The notes under the pieces: model-generated | Databases searched by the model: none | Seen by the model: only the letters and a program-made list of their open reading frames with translations | Told to the model about the DNA's origin: nothing | NCBI GenBank assembly: GCA_033032865.1 | Contig: JAWHQI010000610.1 | Location: forward strand, 124,001-188,000 | Reading direction: 5' to 3' | DNA length: 64,000 nucleotides | From: Dactylorhiza incarnata | Taxonomy: Eukaryota; Streptophyta; Magnoliopsida; Asparagales; Orchidaceae | Made by a program: the position numbers and the translations under genes | Shown: positions 21,918 to 34,660 of the stretch, piece by piece | Layout: every line of letters starts with the position of its first letter | How positions within the stretch are numbered: the first letter of the stretch is position 1

Positions 21918-23170
21918 TTAAGAGGTAAAGATAAGTTGTTCCTGATCAGATGATATCGAATCATTAGAAAAGTACAGCTTAAGTCTATGACCATTGACTT
22001 TGAAATCACCCTTATCCGGGTGCGAAAGTAACACAGTTCCGTACGGAAAAACCTCTTTGACCGTAAACGGACCAGACCACCGAGACTTAAGTTTGCCGGG
22101 AAAAAGACGTAAACGTGAATTAAAAAGAAGAACTTGATCGCCGGGTGTAAACGTTTTAGGGTGGCGCAAGTTCTTATCATGATAAAATTTCGTACGCTCT
22201 TTATAAAGTTTATTGTTTTCATAAGCGTACGCACGCCACTCGCCGAGTTTATTTAGTTGATTTTTTCTATGTTCGCCGACTGAGTGCGGATCAAAATTAA
22301 AAAATTTTAGTGCCCAATATGCGCGGTGTTCAACTTCTACCGGGAGATGACACGATTTTCCATAGACTAATCGGAAGGGAGTACAACCGATAGCGATCTT
22401 GTACGCCGTCCGATAGGCCCAAAGAGCATCGTCTAATTTTAAGGACCAATCTTTGCGAGAAGTAGAAACAGTTTTTTCTAATATTCTTTTGAGTTCCCGA
22501 TTGACTACCTCAACCTGACCGTTAGTTTGGGGGTGATAAGCGGTGGAAAGTTTATGCGTAACGCCATATTTAGTTAAAACTTTAGTGAGTTGGGCGTTGC
22601 AAAAATGACTTCCCCGGCACTAACGATTGCTCGAGGAAAACCAAAACGTGAAAACAATTTTTTTAAGAAGGAAACCACAACGCGGGCATCATTACTTGGA
22701 AGGGCTTGGGCCTCTGCCCAACGAGAAACATAGTCTACCGCGACTAAAATATATTTGTTGCCTAAACTTGCTGGAAATGGGCCTATAAAGTCTATGCCCC
22801 ATAAATAAAAAACCTCACATTCAAGAAAATAGTTTTGTTCCATTTCATTTTTTTGTGAAATATTTCCGGTCCGCTGGCACTGATCACATCCGCTCACAAA
22901 GATTTGAGCATCTTTGAATATGCTTGGCCAATAAAAGCCAGCACTAAGCACTTTGTGGGTGGTGCGGTTTGCTTGATAATGCCCGCCAGTTGGACCTTCA
23001 TGCACATGTTTTAAAATCTGTTGACCTTCTTCCCGGGAAACGCATCTTCTTACCAACTGATCCGCACAAATGCGAAATAGAAAGGGGTCCTCCCAAAAAT
23101 AGTACTTCAACTCAGAAAAGAATTTCTTCTTTTGCTGAGAAGAGTACTCTTTTGGGAGGACACGAGCCAC
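21918..23170 (-). pseudogene. Athila-like integrase (element B)
   Basis: The upper frame (23170-22574) has the HHCC zinc-binding region (HVHEGPTGGHY then CDQCQRTG) and the first catalytic Asp in GIDFIGPFP. A single-base loss near 22620 destroys the second catalytic Asp context (IVSAGEV where IVSD is expected) and shifts the frame. Homology continues in other frames to the C-terminal domain (ORF 22169-21918: [22 protein letters not shown]). The gene product would join element cDNA to chromosomal DNA. As written it lacks two of the three active-site residues. The break is absent from no other copy in the window, since element A has lost integrase altogether. Confidence 0.88.
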
Positions 23171-23217
23171 GAGATAATTGGCCAGGTCGGCAAACCAGGG
23201 GGTAGAAGAAGAAACGT

Positions 23218-24650
23218 TTAAAAGGCGTTCATCCGAAAAAGAAAATTTTCATTTAAAGTTCCTATTTCAGGATTTTCAAGTCGAGAAAGATGATCAGCCG
23301 CTAAGTTTTCTGCTCCTTTCTTATCCCAGATCTCCAAGTCGAATTCTTGAAGTAAGAGGATCCAGCGAAGAAGACGCGGCTTGGCGTCCGGTTTAGAAAG
23401 GAGGTACTTTAATGCGGAATGATCCGTGAAAACGATAACTTTAGAAAGAGTAATATATGGTCGGAATTTAACAAAAGCGAAAATAGCAGCTAAGAGTTCC
23501 TTTTCAGTTGTGGTGTAGTTTTCTTGCGCTGAATTAAGCGTTTTGCTAGCGTAATAGATATGATGGAAATTCTTAGCTATTCGTTGTCCTAGCACCGCAC
23601 CGACCGCAAAATTACTCGCATCGCACATGATTTCGAATGGTAAATCCCAGACCGGAGCGATCATAATCGGGGCATTTATAAGTTTTGATTTAAATTAATT
23701 CAAATACAGCTAAACATGAATCATCGAAATTAAAAGTGGTATCTTTTTCTAAAAGTTGGGTTAGAGGCTTGGTGATTTTTGAAAAATCTTTTATGAAGCG
23801 CCTATAAAATCCCGCGTGCCCTAGAAAACTTCTAATCGCTTTAACATTCGTAGGTGGCGGCAGTTTCTCAATCACCTCGACCTTCACTCGATCGACCTCG
23901 ATTCCCCTAGCAAAGATTTTATGGCCTAGAACCAACCCTTCTCTCACCATGAAATGACATTTCTCCCAGTTTAAAACCAGATTTGTTTCCTCGCATCGCT
24001 CTAACACCTTAGCTAGATTTTGTAAACAAAAAGAAAAAGAATCACCGAACCGAAAAGTCGTCCATAAAGATTTCCATTATATTTTCTAAGTACTTATCGA
24101 AAATTGCTAACATACACCGTTGAAAGGTAGCTGGTGCGTTACAAAGACCGAAAGGCATTCTACGATAGGCAAAAGTTCCGAAGGGGCAATTGAATGTTGT
24201 CTTCTCTTGGTCCTCGGGTGCGATAGGGATTTGGAAATATCCCGAGAGACCGTCGAGAAAACAATAAAAACTATGCCCGGATAAACGTTCTAAAATTTGA
24301 TCGATAAAGGGAAGGGGGAAGTGATCTTTACGAGTGGCATCATTTAGTTTATGGTAATCGATGCACATCCTCCATCCCGTTACCGTCCTAGTTGGAATCA
24401 AATCGTTATTCTCGTTTGCTACCACCGTAATCCCACCTTTCTTCGGCACTACCTGGACTGGACTCACCCACTTACTATCCGAGATTGGATAAATTATCCC
24501 CGCATCTAATAACTTAAGCACCTCTCCCTTTACGACCTCTTTCATGTTCGGATTAAGACGACGTTGAGGTTGGACTACACGTTTAGAATTATTTTCAACA
24601 AAAATTTTATGGGTGCAGAAGGAAGGGCTTATGCCAGAAATATCAGAAAT
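23218..24650 (-). pseudogene. Athila-like reverse transcriptase-RNase H (element B)
   Basis: RT begins in the frame 24545-24042 ([41 protein letters not shown]) and breaks at about 24045, right after the catalytic box. It continues in 24007-23690 ([29 protein letters not shown]), then breaks again near 23690 through an extra A in a T/A run. RNase H follows in 23664-23218 ([32 protein letters not shown]). Two frameshifts that separate palm from thumb and from RNase H make it inactive. Element A keeps these two positions intact but has its own stop. Confidence 0.9.
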
Positions 24651-24653
24651 TTG

Positions 24654-25541
24654 TCACGCTATAGCTCGGCGATGCCTTTGTAGAACTTCGATCAATTGAT
24701 CGTTTTCGGATTGAGAGAGAAATGCCGAGACTATAACGGGCAACGTAGAATTTTTTCCGAGAAAAGCATATTTTAGATGTTCGGGGAGCGGTTGTAATTC
24801 AAGAGTGGGTGGTTCGTCATAAGAGTTTTTTAAAACCTTTTCTTTTTCAAAAATAATAGATTCAAATTTTTTTGATCTTGAAAGATTTTCATTATCAAAA
24901 ACAGCTTGCACGGACATAGCCGTGTCTTCATAAAAATTAGTAGAGTTTTCAGAAAATGAAGAGGAAAAAACATTTGCAGACACATTTGAAAGAGAAAAAT
25001 CAGAATCGTCATTTAAAATATCAAGAAAAAAACAAGTGTCATCATTTTTTAAAGAATTTTTCATGGATTGATTTATTGAAAAAGTGACTTCGTCATTTCC
25101 GACACGGAGCAAGAGCTTTCCGTTACTCACATCGATAACCGCACGCGGCGTAGCAAGGAAGGGGCGACCAAGGATCAGAGTAACCTCGACATCTTCGTCG
25201 ATATCAAGAATGACAAAATCCACCGGGAAGATGAACTTGTCAACCTTCACAAGCACGTCTTCTACAATTCCTAGCGGATATTTAATCGATCGATTAACTA
25301 ACTGAATACTCATACATGTAGGTCTGAGAGTACCCAATCCTAACTTCTTAAATAACAAAAAAGGCATCAAATTGATGCTCGCACCTAAATCAGCTAATAC
25401 ATACTTCACGAAAAGATCACCAAAAACGTAGGGGATAGAAAAACTACCCGGATCGTTTATCTTTTTAGGTAGATTACTATTATTAACGACCGTCGAGCAC
25501 TCTTCATTCAACGTTACGTGAGATAAGTTTTCCAATTTCAT
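24654..25541 (-). pseudogene. Athila-like protease and pol N-terminus (element B)
   Basis: A 295-residue frame reads ADLGASINLMPF (catalytic region), LGIVEDVLVKVDKFIFPVDF and LILGRPFLATPRAVIDVSNG. An acidic linker then leads towards RT, ending HRRAIA. It is longer than the equivalent frame in element A and suggests that protease and RT were read as one Pol. The start is not defined, because the frame is cut off from gag by a break near 25560-25750. Confidence 0.82.
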
Positions 25542-25559
25542 TTTGTTTGTTAATAAATC

Positions 25560-27261
25560 TTACAAATATTTTGCGTACTTAGGCATTTGACTAATCGCTT
25601 CATGAAATGTTAAATTTATATGAATTTGTTTAAATATTTCAAGAAAGCGGTGATACTGATCGTCTAATTTGTCCTTCCTAAGCTTAGCAGGGTAGGGGGA
25701 GGCGGAAATTCTTTTAAAATCTCAAGAGCATTACTTTGAAGATTGTCTTTTTCACAAATAATTTTTTTTTATTTTCTAAATCAGTTTCCTTAACGATTAT
25801 TTGTTCATCATCAGCATGAGAGGCAATAACCTCTGGCTTTTCCCTTATGGCGGGCTCGTGGATTACCTTACCGCTCCGAAGGAAAATTGCTTTCGCTTGC
25901 TCCCTTGGGTTAGGTTCAGTACTTGAGGGAAGAGTCCCAGGTGGTCTCTCGTAGATAGCCTTAGCTAGTTGACCGACCGTGGTTTCAAGATTTTTCATCG
26001 ACCCTGTTAAGTTTCTAATGGTCGCCTCATTCGAATTTATATATTTGGAAAACATTTCCTCCAAAGATGGAGGTTTTGGAAAATTTGGATTTTGATTTTG
26101 TGGTGGTGGTGGAGTGAAATCGTGTGGTGAACGTGCGGCGTTTGCGGGATTACTCCATGAAAAATTAGGATGGTTACGCCATCCGGGGTGATACGAGTTC
26201 GAAGGTAAATTAAAACCAGGCGAAGAAGAAAAATTAGAAAAATTAGCAAAATTATTTTGAGCAGGCCTGGGTATGTTCCCCAGATAATCCACCTGCTCGG
26301 CAGCAGCAGCATTTGCATGTTCATGTACCTGAATGGCGGAGGCAGCAGTCATCTCCGTTACTTTCTTGTTCAGCATCTCTACTTGAAGCGCCAGTTGGGA
26401 CACGGAGTCCACTTCGTACATACCTGCAGGTTTATTTGGGCGAGACCTAGGCGTATTCCACTGATAGGTGTTCATCGCCATATCCTCGATAAGCTCAAGA
26501 GCGCCCTCCGGAGTTTTTCGGTTCAAAGAACCACCGGATGCGGCGTCTATCATTTGCTTGGTTGCTTGATTTAGCCCATTATAAAATGTCTGGACCTGTA
26601 ACCATACAGGCAAAGCATGATGAGGGCAACGTCTCAAAAGTTCCTTGTACCTCTCTCAAGTGTCATAGAGGGTCTCAGAATCGATTTGACTAAAAGAACA
26701 AATATCAGTTCTTAATTTTGCAGTTTTGCCGGGCGGAAAATATTTGGATAAGAACTTTTCAGTCAATTGAGCCCATGTGGTGATGGAACCTCTAGGAAGA
26801 GAACTCAACCACTGTTTAGCTTTAGTCCTTAAGGAAAACGGAAAAAGTCTTAATCTAATCGCATCATCGCTCATGCCATTTATCTTAAAAGTATCGCAGA
26901 TTTCTATAAAGCTCGCAATATGCAAGTTCGGATCTTCATCTTGTAATCCGTCGAACTACACATGTTGCTGCACCATTTGGATGATGCTAGGCTTAAGTTC
27001 AAAATTATTGTTTGCTACAGCAGGGCGGACAATACTTGATTCTGTACCCTCCAGGTTAGGCTGAGCATAATAGGACATGGTTCGTTTCTGGTCAACTTCT
27101 GGATTGGGATCACCTATAATTTCTGTGGTTGTGTCTCCGCTCGACTCTTCGAGATCTATATGTAAATCCTGATCACGAGTTCGGAGGCGCTGTCGAAGGG
27201 TGCGCTCGATCACTGGATCACAATGAATATTAGGATTACTCGAAGAGCTACTACGGGTCAT
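25560..27261 (-). pseudogene. gag: Athila-like gag (element B)
   Basis: The sequence is collinear with the open gag of element A, starting MTRSSSSSNP at 27261. Two nonsense codons interrupt it: TAG near 26955, where element A has Gln, and TGA near 26654, where element A has Trp. A frameshift near 25750 follows, in the KKLFVKK region. The longest remaining piece is 26637-25714. All breaks are small substitutions or indels, consistent with ageing after insertion. Confidence 0.9.
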
Positions 27262-27567
27262 GCACTAGTAGGAAGAAAAGGGAAAGAGGGAGAATATAAC
27301 CGAAAGTGAAGGAAAACTAAAATTAAAAATGATAATGATTTTTTTTTCTTTTTAGGCGGATTATGTTAGTCCTGGACTTCCCGAGATCTACCCTGTGAGA
27401 GGTTTGCAGCGGTACTAGAGGCTGTGATGGGAATTCAAGCTCAAAGCGTCCTTTCCAGGAATTTAGTTGGGGTAGAAAAACGATGATATGGGTTAATTAT
27501 AATATATAATAAATATTTTTTTTTTGCAGAAGTAATAGCGACGGCGTTTTCTTAATATTGACAAATT

Positions 27568-27584
27568 CCCCGGCAACGGCGCCA
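27568..27584 (-). other. Primer-binding site, tRNA-Asp type (element B)
   Basis: A perfect CCCCGGCAACGGCGCCA on the plus strand, 9 bp from the LTR edge at 27594, the same geometry as in element A. Confidence 0.9.
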
Positions 27585-27593
27585 AAATCTTGG

Positions 27594-29214
27594 TGATTGG
27601 AATTGACTATCAACCTGAAAAGGCAAGTGCACCTATCGAATTGTAGTACCAAGGTCGTATTTAAACTCGGGGTTGTCAAGTACTATTACTCACGCTTCTA
27701 ACTATTATCCTACCGTACAATTGGTTGGGTGATTTTGAGAATTTTTAAGACAAAATTTAAGTTGATATTAAGATGATAAAACAGATTAAGAAAATAGCAT
27801 CCGATCAATGATTCACCATGAAAAGAGATGAGAAGGATAAAAATACAGCTTTAAAATTGCAAACCTAACTCGACCGTGACGGATCCGAAAATAAGAAATA
27901 ATTTCGCTAGAGCATTAAATCTCCTAACTTCTAGACGAATTGACCGAAATCTCTTTGCAAATCAAAAAGGTCTAAAGTTGCATTATTGAAATGTCCCGCA
28001 CTATTGGATTTGACTCCAATCCGGAGGATTTACGTCGTCCTATCTCTAGGATTGCGTGCAACTCCTTCCTTCTTTGAGTGATCTTTCAAACCAACGAGTC
28101 TCTCGACTTCTATGAAATGAGATCAAATAACCTACTACCGTATACCGGAAATACGGAGTCGACGCAAATAAAATCAAAGAAGGATCGAGCAGAGTTTAAC
28201 AAGAATAAAACTAAGAAAAATAAAATCTCATCTCAAATCATGGATCCTCATGATCAAATGCTAACGGAAATTAGTTACGCATAATAGAAATTGAGACAAG
28301 GATGAAAATAAAACTTGCATTTTCATTAGTGAATAAAAAGAGTACAATAATAAAAGCAAAATGACAATAATATTCTCAAGAAAAAGAAATACAAAGCATG
28401 GAAATAAAACTTGACAATAAGAACTAAAACTCTCTCTTGCTCTCTCTCTTGCCAAAAAAAGTCCTCCAAAAAGCATGAGGCATGGGCTCCTTCTATAGGT
28501 TCTAGAAATAGGAAGAGGAGAGGGGAGACAGGGGGGTGGCCGGCCAAGCATGGTGGAGAGGGGAGTTGTATGAAATAAATGAGGGGAGAGAAGAGAGGAA
28601 AGAGAGTGACCACCTCCAATGTATTCTTTTTATTAAGAGAAAAAGAGAGAAGGGGGATGTATGAGAAATGAAAATGAAGGGAATGAGAGTAAATGAGAGA
28701 GAGAGAAGGAGATTTCATTTAAGAGAAGGAGGAGAGAGGAGGGGGGCCGACCAAGCATTGAAAGTGGGGGAAGCCATGCAAAGGTGGCGGGCTGCTCATG
28801 CATGAGAGGTTGGCGGTTTTGACTTGTAGTGGGGGCTCGGGCTGCATGTAGACATCTAGGGGGCTGCTCGGTTTGCTTCATAACAAGGGCTCGGATTGCT
28901 GTGGTTAGGCAAGGGCTGCACCATGTCTTCTCTTTAAAATAATTTGACTTGTCTTGAGCTGAATTTGTGCATCTCTTGGTGGCCGGGCTGCATCACTTTA
29001 ACTCCGAAAATATGTCCCGACGACGCTTTGACAGCGGGCACTAATAATCCCCCCCAGGCCTGTCAGATTAATACAATAGAACAAAAATATAAATTAGTTA
29101 TGCGAAAATCAAAACTAAGCAAATTATATATTAAGTGCAATAAAATTAAACGTAGACTTAGGAAAATATTCTACTAATCTAACCTAAAATATGATGAATA
29201 AAAACTAATTATCA
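27594..29214 (-). repeat. Athila-like LTR 3 (5' LTR of element B)
   Basis: It is 1,621 bp, with ends TGATAATTAG and CCAATCA in element sense. Its upper end coincides with the L1 junction, so this is the outer end of the whole Athila array. A small deletion around 28489-28500 removes the TATAAAAGG box seen in LTR 1 and LTR 2. Confidence 0.88.
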
Positions 29215-32200
29215 GGGCTGCGCTTAGGTGGCCGGGAAAACAAGGATGAAGGAGCTCCAGGTGCGGTTAATCCTGGCCGTCGACCAGAGGAAGAAGACAA
29301 ACGGATGTCGTCCGTTCCGCTTCAAGATCTGTGCAAGATCTTCAGATTTAAATGATTATGTTATATCATTATTTCATTTATTCGTCGATCTGAGTAGAAG
29401 GAATTCGTCGAGCGGTAGCCGGAGTTCGTCGAACTGATGGTTGAGTTCGTCGAACTGAACTCGAAGTTCGTCGAACGGAATTCATTCGTCAAACACACTC
29501 TGGAATTCGTCGAACTGACAGTTGAGTTCGAAAAACTGAACTCGGAGTTTGTCGAACGAAATCGATTCACCGAACTAATTATTTTGTTCGTCGAACTGAA
29601 CTCAGATTTCGTCGAATGCACTGAAGCACGGCGTTCGTCGAACGCAGAACAGATTTCGTCGAACGAAGATCGGATTTCGTCGAGCGCACTGAAGTACGGC
29701 GTTCGTCGAAAGCAGAATAGATTTCGTCGAACGCAGAGACTTGTTCCAACCCATTTTGTCATACTTCATGCAGTATTTCATTTTAATTATTAAAAATACT
29801 AGAACTCCTCAAATGAAAAAGTGGTCAACACCAAAGTTGTAGCTCTTGGAGTCTACTTTATTTTAACATTAATTTCACTCCAAAAGGAGTTCTGTAGCTC
29901 CCTGTAGGTCCATTTTGGTGGGACTGGTCCCTAGTGTAGGACAACCACCATTTCTTGAATAACTTTTGATTGATTTATGGGATTGACTTGAAAATTGAAA
30001 CATAGGCTACTTACACCTACCCACACATCATACCCAAAGATGGAAATTTTAGGAGAACCTTTTTTAAGATTTTTGTAATAATTTCATAAATTAAATATTA
30101 ATTATTTACTGGGTCAAATGACCTCCAATGCCCTCCAAATTTTGGTGGGTAATTCTTAGGGTTATCACCTGACCCTGGTAAAAATCTCAGCCCAATTGGG
30201 ACTGATTTGTTTGGGTAATTTATCAACCCAAGTTGGGTCTTATTAGGTCAAAATTAGGGCATGGTGTTTATCTTGGGGTATGGTGGTCAGAACTCATCAC
30301 CATGAGTTGAAACCTTGGCCACTAGTTTAGGATCACCTAAAACACCTTCATGAGTAAGATGGGGTGGTGTGGAGGTGGATATAGCTTAGAACCCTAGTTT
30401 TACCCCTTGGGGTGCAGATAGAGCTTTGTGAAGGACATGTGGTCAAAAGCTATAGAATGGACATGGAACCTAGTAGATATGTTCATGGGATGTATTTATG
30501 CCCTAGGAAATTTTGAGAGAATTTTAGGAGAATTTATTCCCCCTAAATTAGGTCGTAACCCCTTTAGGTAAACTTCTTGTAAGAGATATTTACATGCACA
30601 AATGATCCTGGATGAAGATGAAATCTTGGTAGTGCCTTTATAATCATATTATAGACCCATGGTAATTTTTGCATAATTTATTTAATGATTTAACTAGTAT
30701 TTCATTCTCAAGGCACCTATTTTGTCTTAATTTTAAGAAATGTAGATAAGGGTCCAAAACTCTCTGGAAAAATGTGCAACTTGGTGATAGGACATTTCAG
30801 AGCACTAGGAAGCTCTGTGAATTTTTATATAATTTTTGGAGGTTGTTATCGGTAGGATACTTCACAACATGTGAAAATTAGGAATTATTTGGATTAATTA
30901 TGTCAGTGAGGAAATGATTCCCATAAAATGTAAAACTCTGTAATTAAGCTTTTCTGGACATAATAGAGGTCTGATAATTTTTCTATCATTTTGGCATAAG
31001 TATTCTTGGTAATTCCTTCATAAATCTTCAAATTTGGATAGATGATAAATATTAAAAATAGAGGACATTTCCTTACTGTAAAATTGTGATATTCATTACT
31101 TACTGTTATTTTGGCATGATAGATTTATCTTAATTTTATGAGAGTCATGTCATAAGAATCCCTTACACTTCATGCTCATATTCATACTTGACAAATGTTG
31201 GAGAGATTTAAATAAATGCTAAAATGTTGAGGAAAAATATAATTCTCTGGATTTAGTCTTAAAATACCATGGTAGCCCTCCAGTAAAAATCTTGTGTCAT
31301 GTGGGTGAGTATTTGGAGTACCTCTACTTATTAGCTTCATATAATTAGTTTGGTCTGCGTATAGTAAAAATGTGAAACTTGGATATTTAGGGGCCTACCA
31401 AGTGGAAGTGGCATGTAGTTGGTGTACATGGTCAGGTTGAAGAGATTGAAGGTCACCAAAAGGAGTTTAGGTGATGAGGGTGTGCTCGGCGAGTTAAGGG
31501 TAAAGTTGTGCTCGAGATTGACGAAAGATCGTCTTTCCCTTAGTCTGTCATAAAATGCTTAGGGGTAGTTCAAGAGAGATGATAAGAAGGGTATTCTTAT
31601 GGGTAGATACCAATAACACTAAATGGCTTGAGAAAGGGAGCTTTGGGGTGTCATCCCATTATAGTTCCTAGTACCGTAGCGAGCCCCTAATAGGGTAATC
31701 CTCGGGAAGTCCAAGGTTAACCATAAATTGTTGGGATAAGTTGTTGTACCAAATTAATTTAATAATATACACACCCACACCCCGTTGTTACGGGTATATT
31801 AGTCAGTTGGGTTTCACAAGCGGTAGGCTCGTGGTTGAAGCAGCAGACTAGTTAGTCCGGTGAGCTTGTGACTCAGTAATGCTTATTGGTACGAACGGGT
31901 TGGTCCGGCGAGACGGTGGCTCGGAAGGTTATAGTGACGGGCGGGTTAGCCCGGGGAATTTATGGCTCGGGATATAGTAGAACATGTTTTCATGTGCATG
32001 AAGGTGGTGGGTCTTCGGTATTGGATGGTCGTTCACACCGACGTCAATACGTTGACTCGGCAAGTGTGGAATTTGCACTTAGCCTTGAAAGTCTGGTGGT
32101 CCAGCCAGTAAGAGTACGCAGATGCTCCGCGGTTTTGCGTTGAGGCGTACGATAGGTCTAGGTTAGGTAGTGTGAATACCAATCTAGAGGTGGGCGAGGC

Positions 32201-33134
32201 CCAACCCACTGCTTCCGTTTGCCACTACGGGAGTATCCTGGGAGTCTTGCTAGCTCCAAAAAGGAGGAACTAAAGGTCTGTGCGCATAGATTCGAGGTGT
32301 GTGAGTTGCACTTGTATGAACATAGCATAAACTGCATAACTCTGCATGTCATGGCATAAACATTGCATTTCAACCCCTACCCCTATCATATAAGTCGGTT
32401 ATGGGACTTCTTATACGATAGGCCTTGTTAAACGACCCCTTGGTCAATAGGTTTGTATGGGCATTCCTATAAATCAATGATTACTTTTCTATTATATATG
32501 TTTTTATATACTGCAATTACTTATTCTTTACCTGCTCTTACTATGTTCTTTTACTGCTTCAATTATCTGTATACACATGTGTAGTGGTAGAACTTTCCGT
32601 AGTTAGATTCACCATCATCTGCTCTTTGTTATACCCCTTGTTGTCCTCTGCTTCATCCTCCCACACGGTGCCTAGGAGCCATTGGGGGTGGGGAACATAA
32701 GGCTTAGTCTTTTTGACCAACGGTCGGTGGACCATATCATTTTAGGGGATCGAGGTGACGCAGCAGCACCAGAGGCCGGTGTAGACGGAGGCGGGCCAGT
32801 CTAGTACATGAGCACCAGTTTCAGGATTAGTGAGTGATTAGTAGTTAGCTTCCGCGAGTGATCTTGTAGTGAGGACATGATATACAGGGCATGAGCCCTT
32901 TATTATAGTAACTTGTTATTTCAGTTATACCATGTGGACATTTATTATATATAACATGTGATTATGGACTTGGAACTTCTTTTTGTTCGTTTATACTTTT
33001 CTTCTTCTGTGATCGATATGGCCGGCAGGATCGGCGCTTTGTAGTGGCGACCTTCTCATGTGTTAGTGTCACTGCAAAGCGGCGGTTCTGGGCATAAGAC
33101 ACGGGTTTTCAAAAAGAAAAAAAGGGGTCTTACA
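29215..33134 (+). mobile_element. 3' LTR of L1 (its 5' part displaced by the Athila array)
   Basis: It is collinear with 7840-10617 and then, almost without mismatch, with 1-1903. It ends GGGGTCTTACA at 33134, followed by the GTGTG duplication. In the part shared with the 5' LTR I see scattered substitutions and 1-bp indels at the level of a few per cent, implying an older insertion than the tandem duplication. Confidence 0.88.
29399..29738. repeat. TTCGTCGAAC palindrome array, second LTR copy
   Basis: Same array as at 8015-8352 with independent substitutions. The core TTCGTCGAA is retained in most units. Confidence 0.85.
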
Positions 33135-33139
33135 GTGTG
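33135..33139. other. Target-site duplication of L1 (right)
   Basis: GTGTG directly after the LTR end, matching 6717-6721. Confidence 0.7.
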
Positions 33140-33530
33140 TGCGAGGTGAAACGTGTGAAGGGCGCTCGAAGGAGATCGAAGATCTTCGAGTGATCTTTGA
33201 TGACGCTCGAAGATCTTCGAAGACGCAAGGAGACCTTCGAAGGAGATCTCTTGTGCATATGAGGAGAAGTGGGAGGAGGAGAATATGGAAATAAAGGACG
33301 GCTCTGAGGTCCTATTTTATAGTTTTTGAGGGTAGTTATGATGGTGACGCGGTTGTCCATACACCATAACCTCTTTATGTGTTATTCGCACACTAACTAT
33401 ATATCTTATATTTTAATGCGCATATGTTTTATGATATTTTTTATGCGCACATCCATTATGGGATCCGGCTATATACACCCCCTAATGGTTACGCGAGAGT
33501 CGAACGAGACTGGCCTGAGGGAAACCGACT
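33140..33530. repeat. L1 target flank with GAAGATCTTC palindromes (copy 2)
   Basis: Second copy of the block described at 1904-2299, with no gene seen. Confidence 0.6.
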
Positions 33531-34660
33531 AGCGGCAAGGTGAAAGCAATCTTGGAGTTGGGATCACCGAAGAACGCAAAGGAGGTCCAGCGCCTCACAG
33601 GGAAATTGGTCGGGTTAAACAGATTTCTCTCAAGGGCGGGGGAGAAGTGCTCACCTTTCTTCAAGGTGCTGCGAGGAAATAAAAAGTTCGAATGGACCCG
33701 CGAGTGCGAGGAGGCATTCCAGGCACTGAAGGAACAACTAACCCGAGCCCCGCTGCTCTAGGGACTGAGGCAGGGGGAGGACCTGTCCCTATACCTGGGT
33801 GTAGGGACCGAGGCGGTGAGTTTGGTTCTGGTTCGAGAGGAGGGGAAAAGACAACTCCCAATCAACTACGTCAGCAGAATGCTGAGAAAGGCGGAACTCA
33901 GATATCCCATCCTAGAGAAGCTGGTCTTCTCCCTAGTGGTGTCGCCCCGAAATCTCCGACCTTACTTCCAGGCACAGTCCATTAAGGTGGTGACTGATCA
34001 TCCTCTTCGCAACATTATCGAGGGGGTGGAGCACTCAGGAAGGTTGGCCAAATAGTCGGTGGAGTTAAGCGAGTTTGACATCTAGTTCGTTCCCAGACTA
34101 TCAATAAAGGTGCAAGCAGTGGCAGACTTCTTGGCTGATTACGTAACCGAAGTGGAAGAGCTCGAGCCCCCCCCACTCAGTGGCATGGAAGATGTTGGTT
34201 GACGGAGCGTCGGTAAAACATTCCTTTGGGGGGAGTGATCCTGGTGAGCCCTCAGGGAATGAGGATCGAGCTGGCAATCAGCATCCACTTCCCACTCACC
34301 AACAACTAGGCTGAGTACGAAGCCATGATCGCGGGGCTCCGTCTGTCCAGGAAGTTGGGGTGCAGTACGTGGAGGTCTCAACGGACTCCATGGTGGTGGA
34401 TTGCCAAGTTGAGGGAAAGTTCGAGGCAAGGGAGCCTACTCTCCAACAATATATAGAGAAGGTCAAGGGGCTCATCGGGCAGTTCTGTACCTTCTCAATC
34501 CACACAAGCCAAGGGAGGAGAGCACCCCGGTAGACCTCCTGGCCAAGTTCGGTCCCAGGGCAGGGGGGCGTTGTTAGAACTTTTCTGACCATCTATCGAG
34601 GAAGGTGAGTTGATGAAGGTAGACCAGCGAGCATCATGGATGGACCCCTTCATCACCTTC
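33531..34660 (+). pseudogene. Tat-type pol remnant (copy 2)
   Basis: Same RT-end, RNase H and second RNase H fragments with the same stops and frameshifts as at 2300-3429. The shared lesions show that the gene was already dead before the duplication. Confidence 0.8.

Larger units (their letters stand above)
18335..29214 (-). mobile_element. Full-length Athila-like element B (10,880 bp)
   Basis: Both LTRs (27594-29214 and 18335-19989), primer site, gag, protease, RT, RNase H, integrase, 3' noncoding region and polypurine tract are present in the expected order on the minus strand. Its 5' edge at 29214 abuts L1 LTR sequence (GGGCTGCGCTTAGG, corresponding to about 7836-7848 in the other LTR). 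This shows that the element inserted into the L1 3' LTR. At least six frame-disrupting changes make it non-autonomous. Confidence 0.9.

Noticed and set aside
29215..33134. Reading 6722-10617 and 29215-33134 as one LTR split by the Athila insertion
   Set aside because: The two pieces overlap by about 2.7 kb of the same LTR, so they must be two LTR copies.
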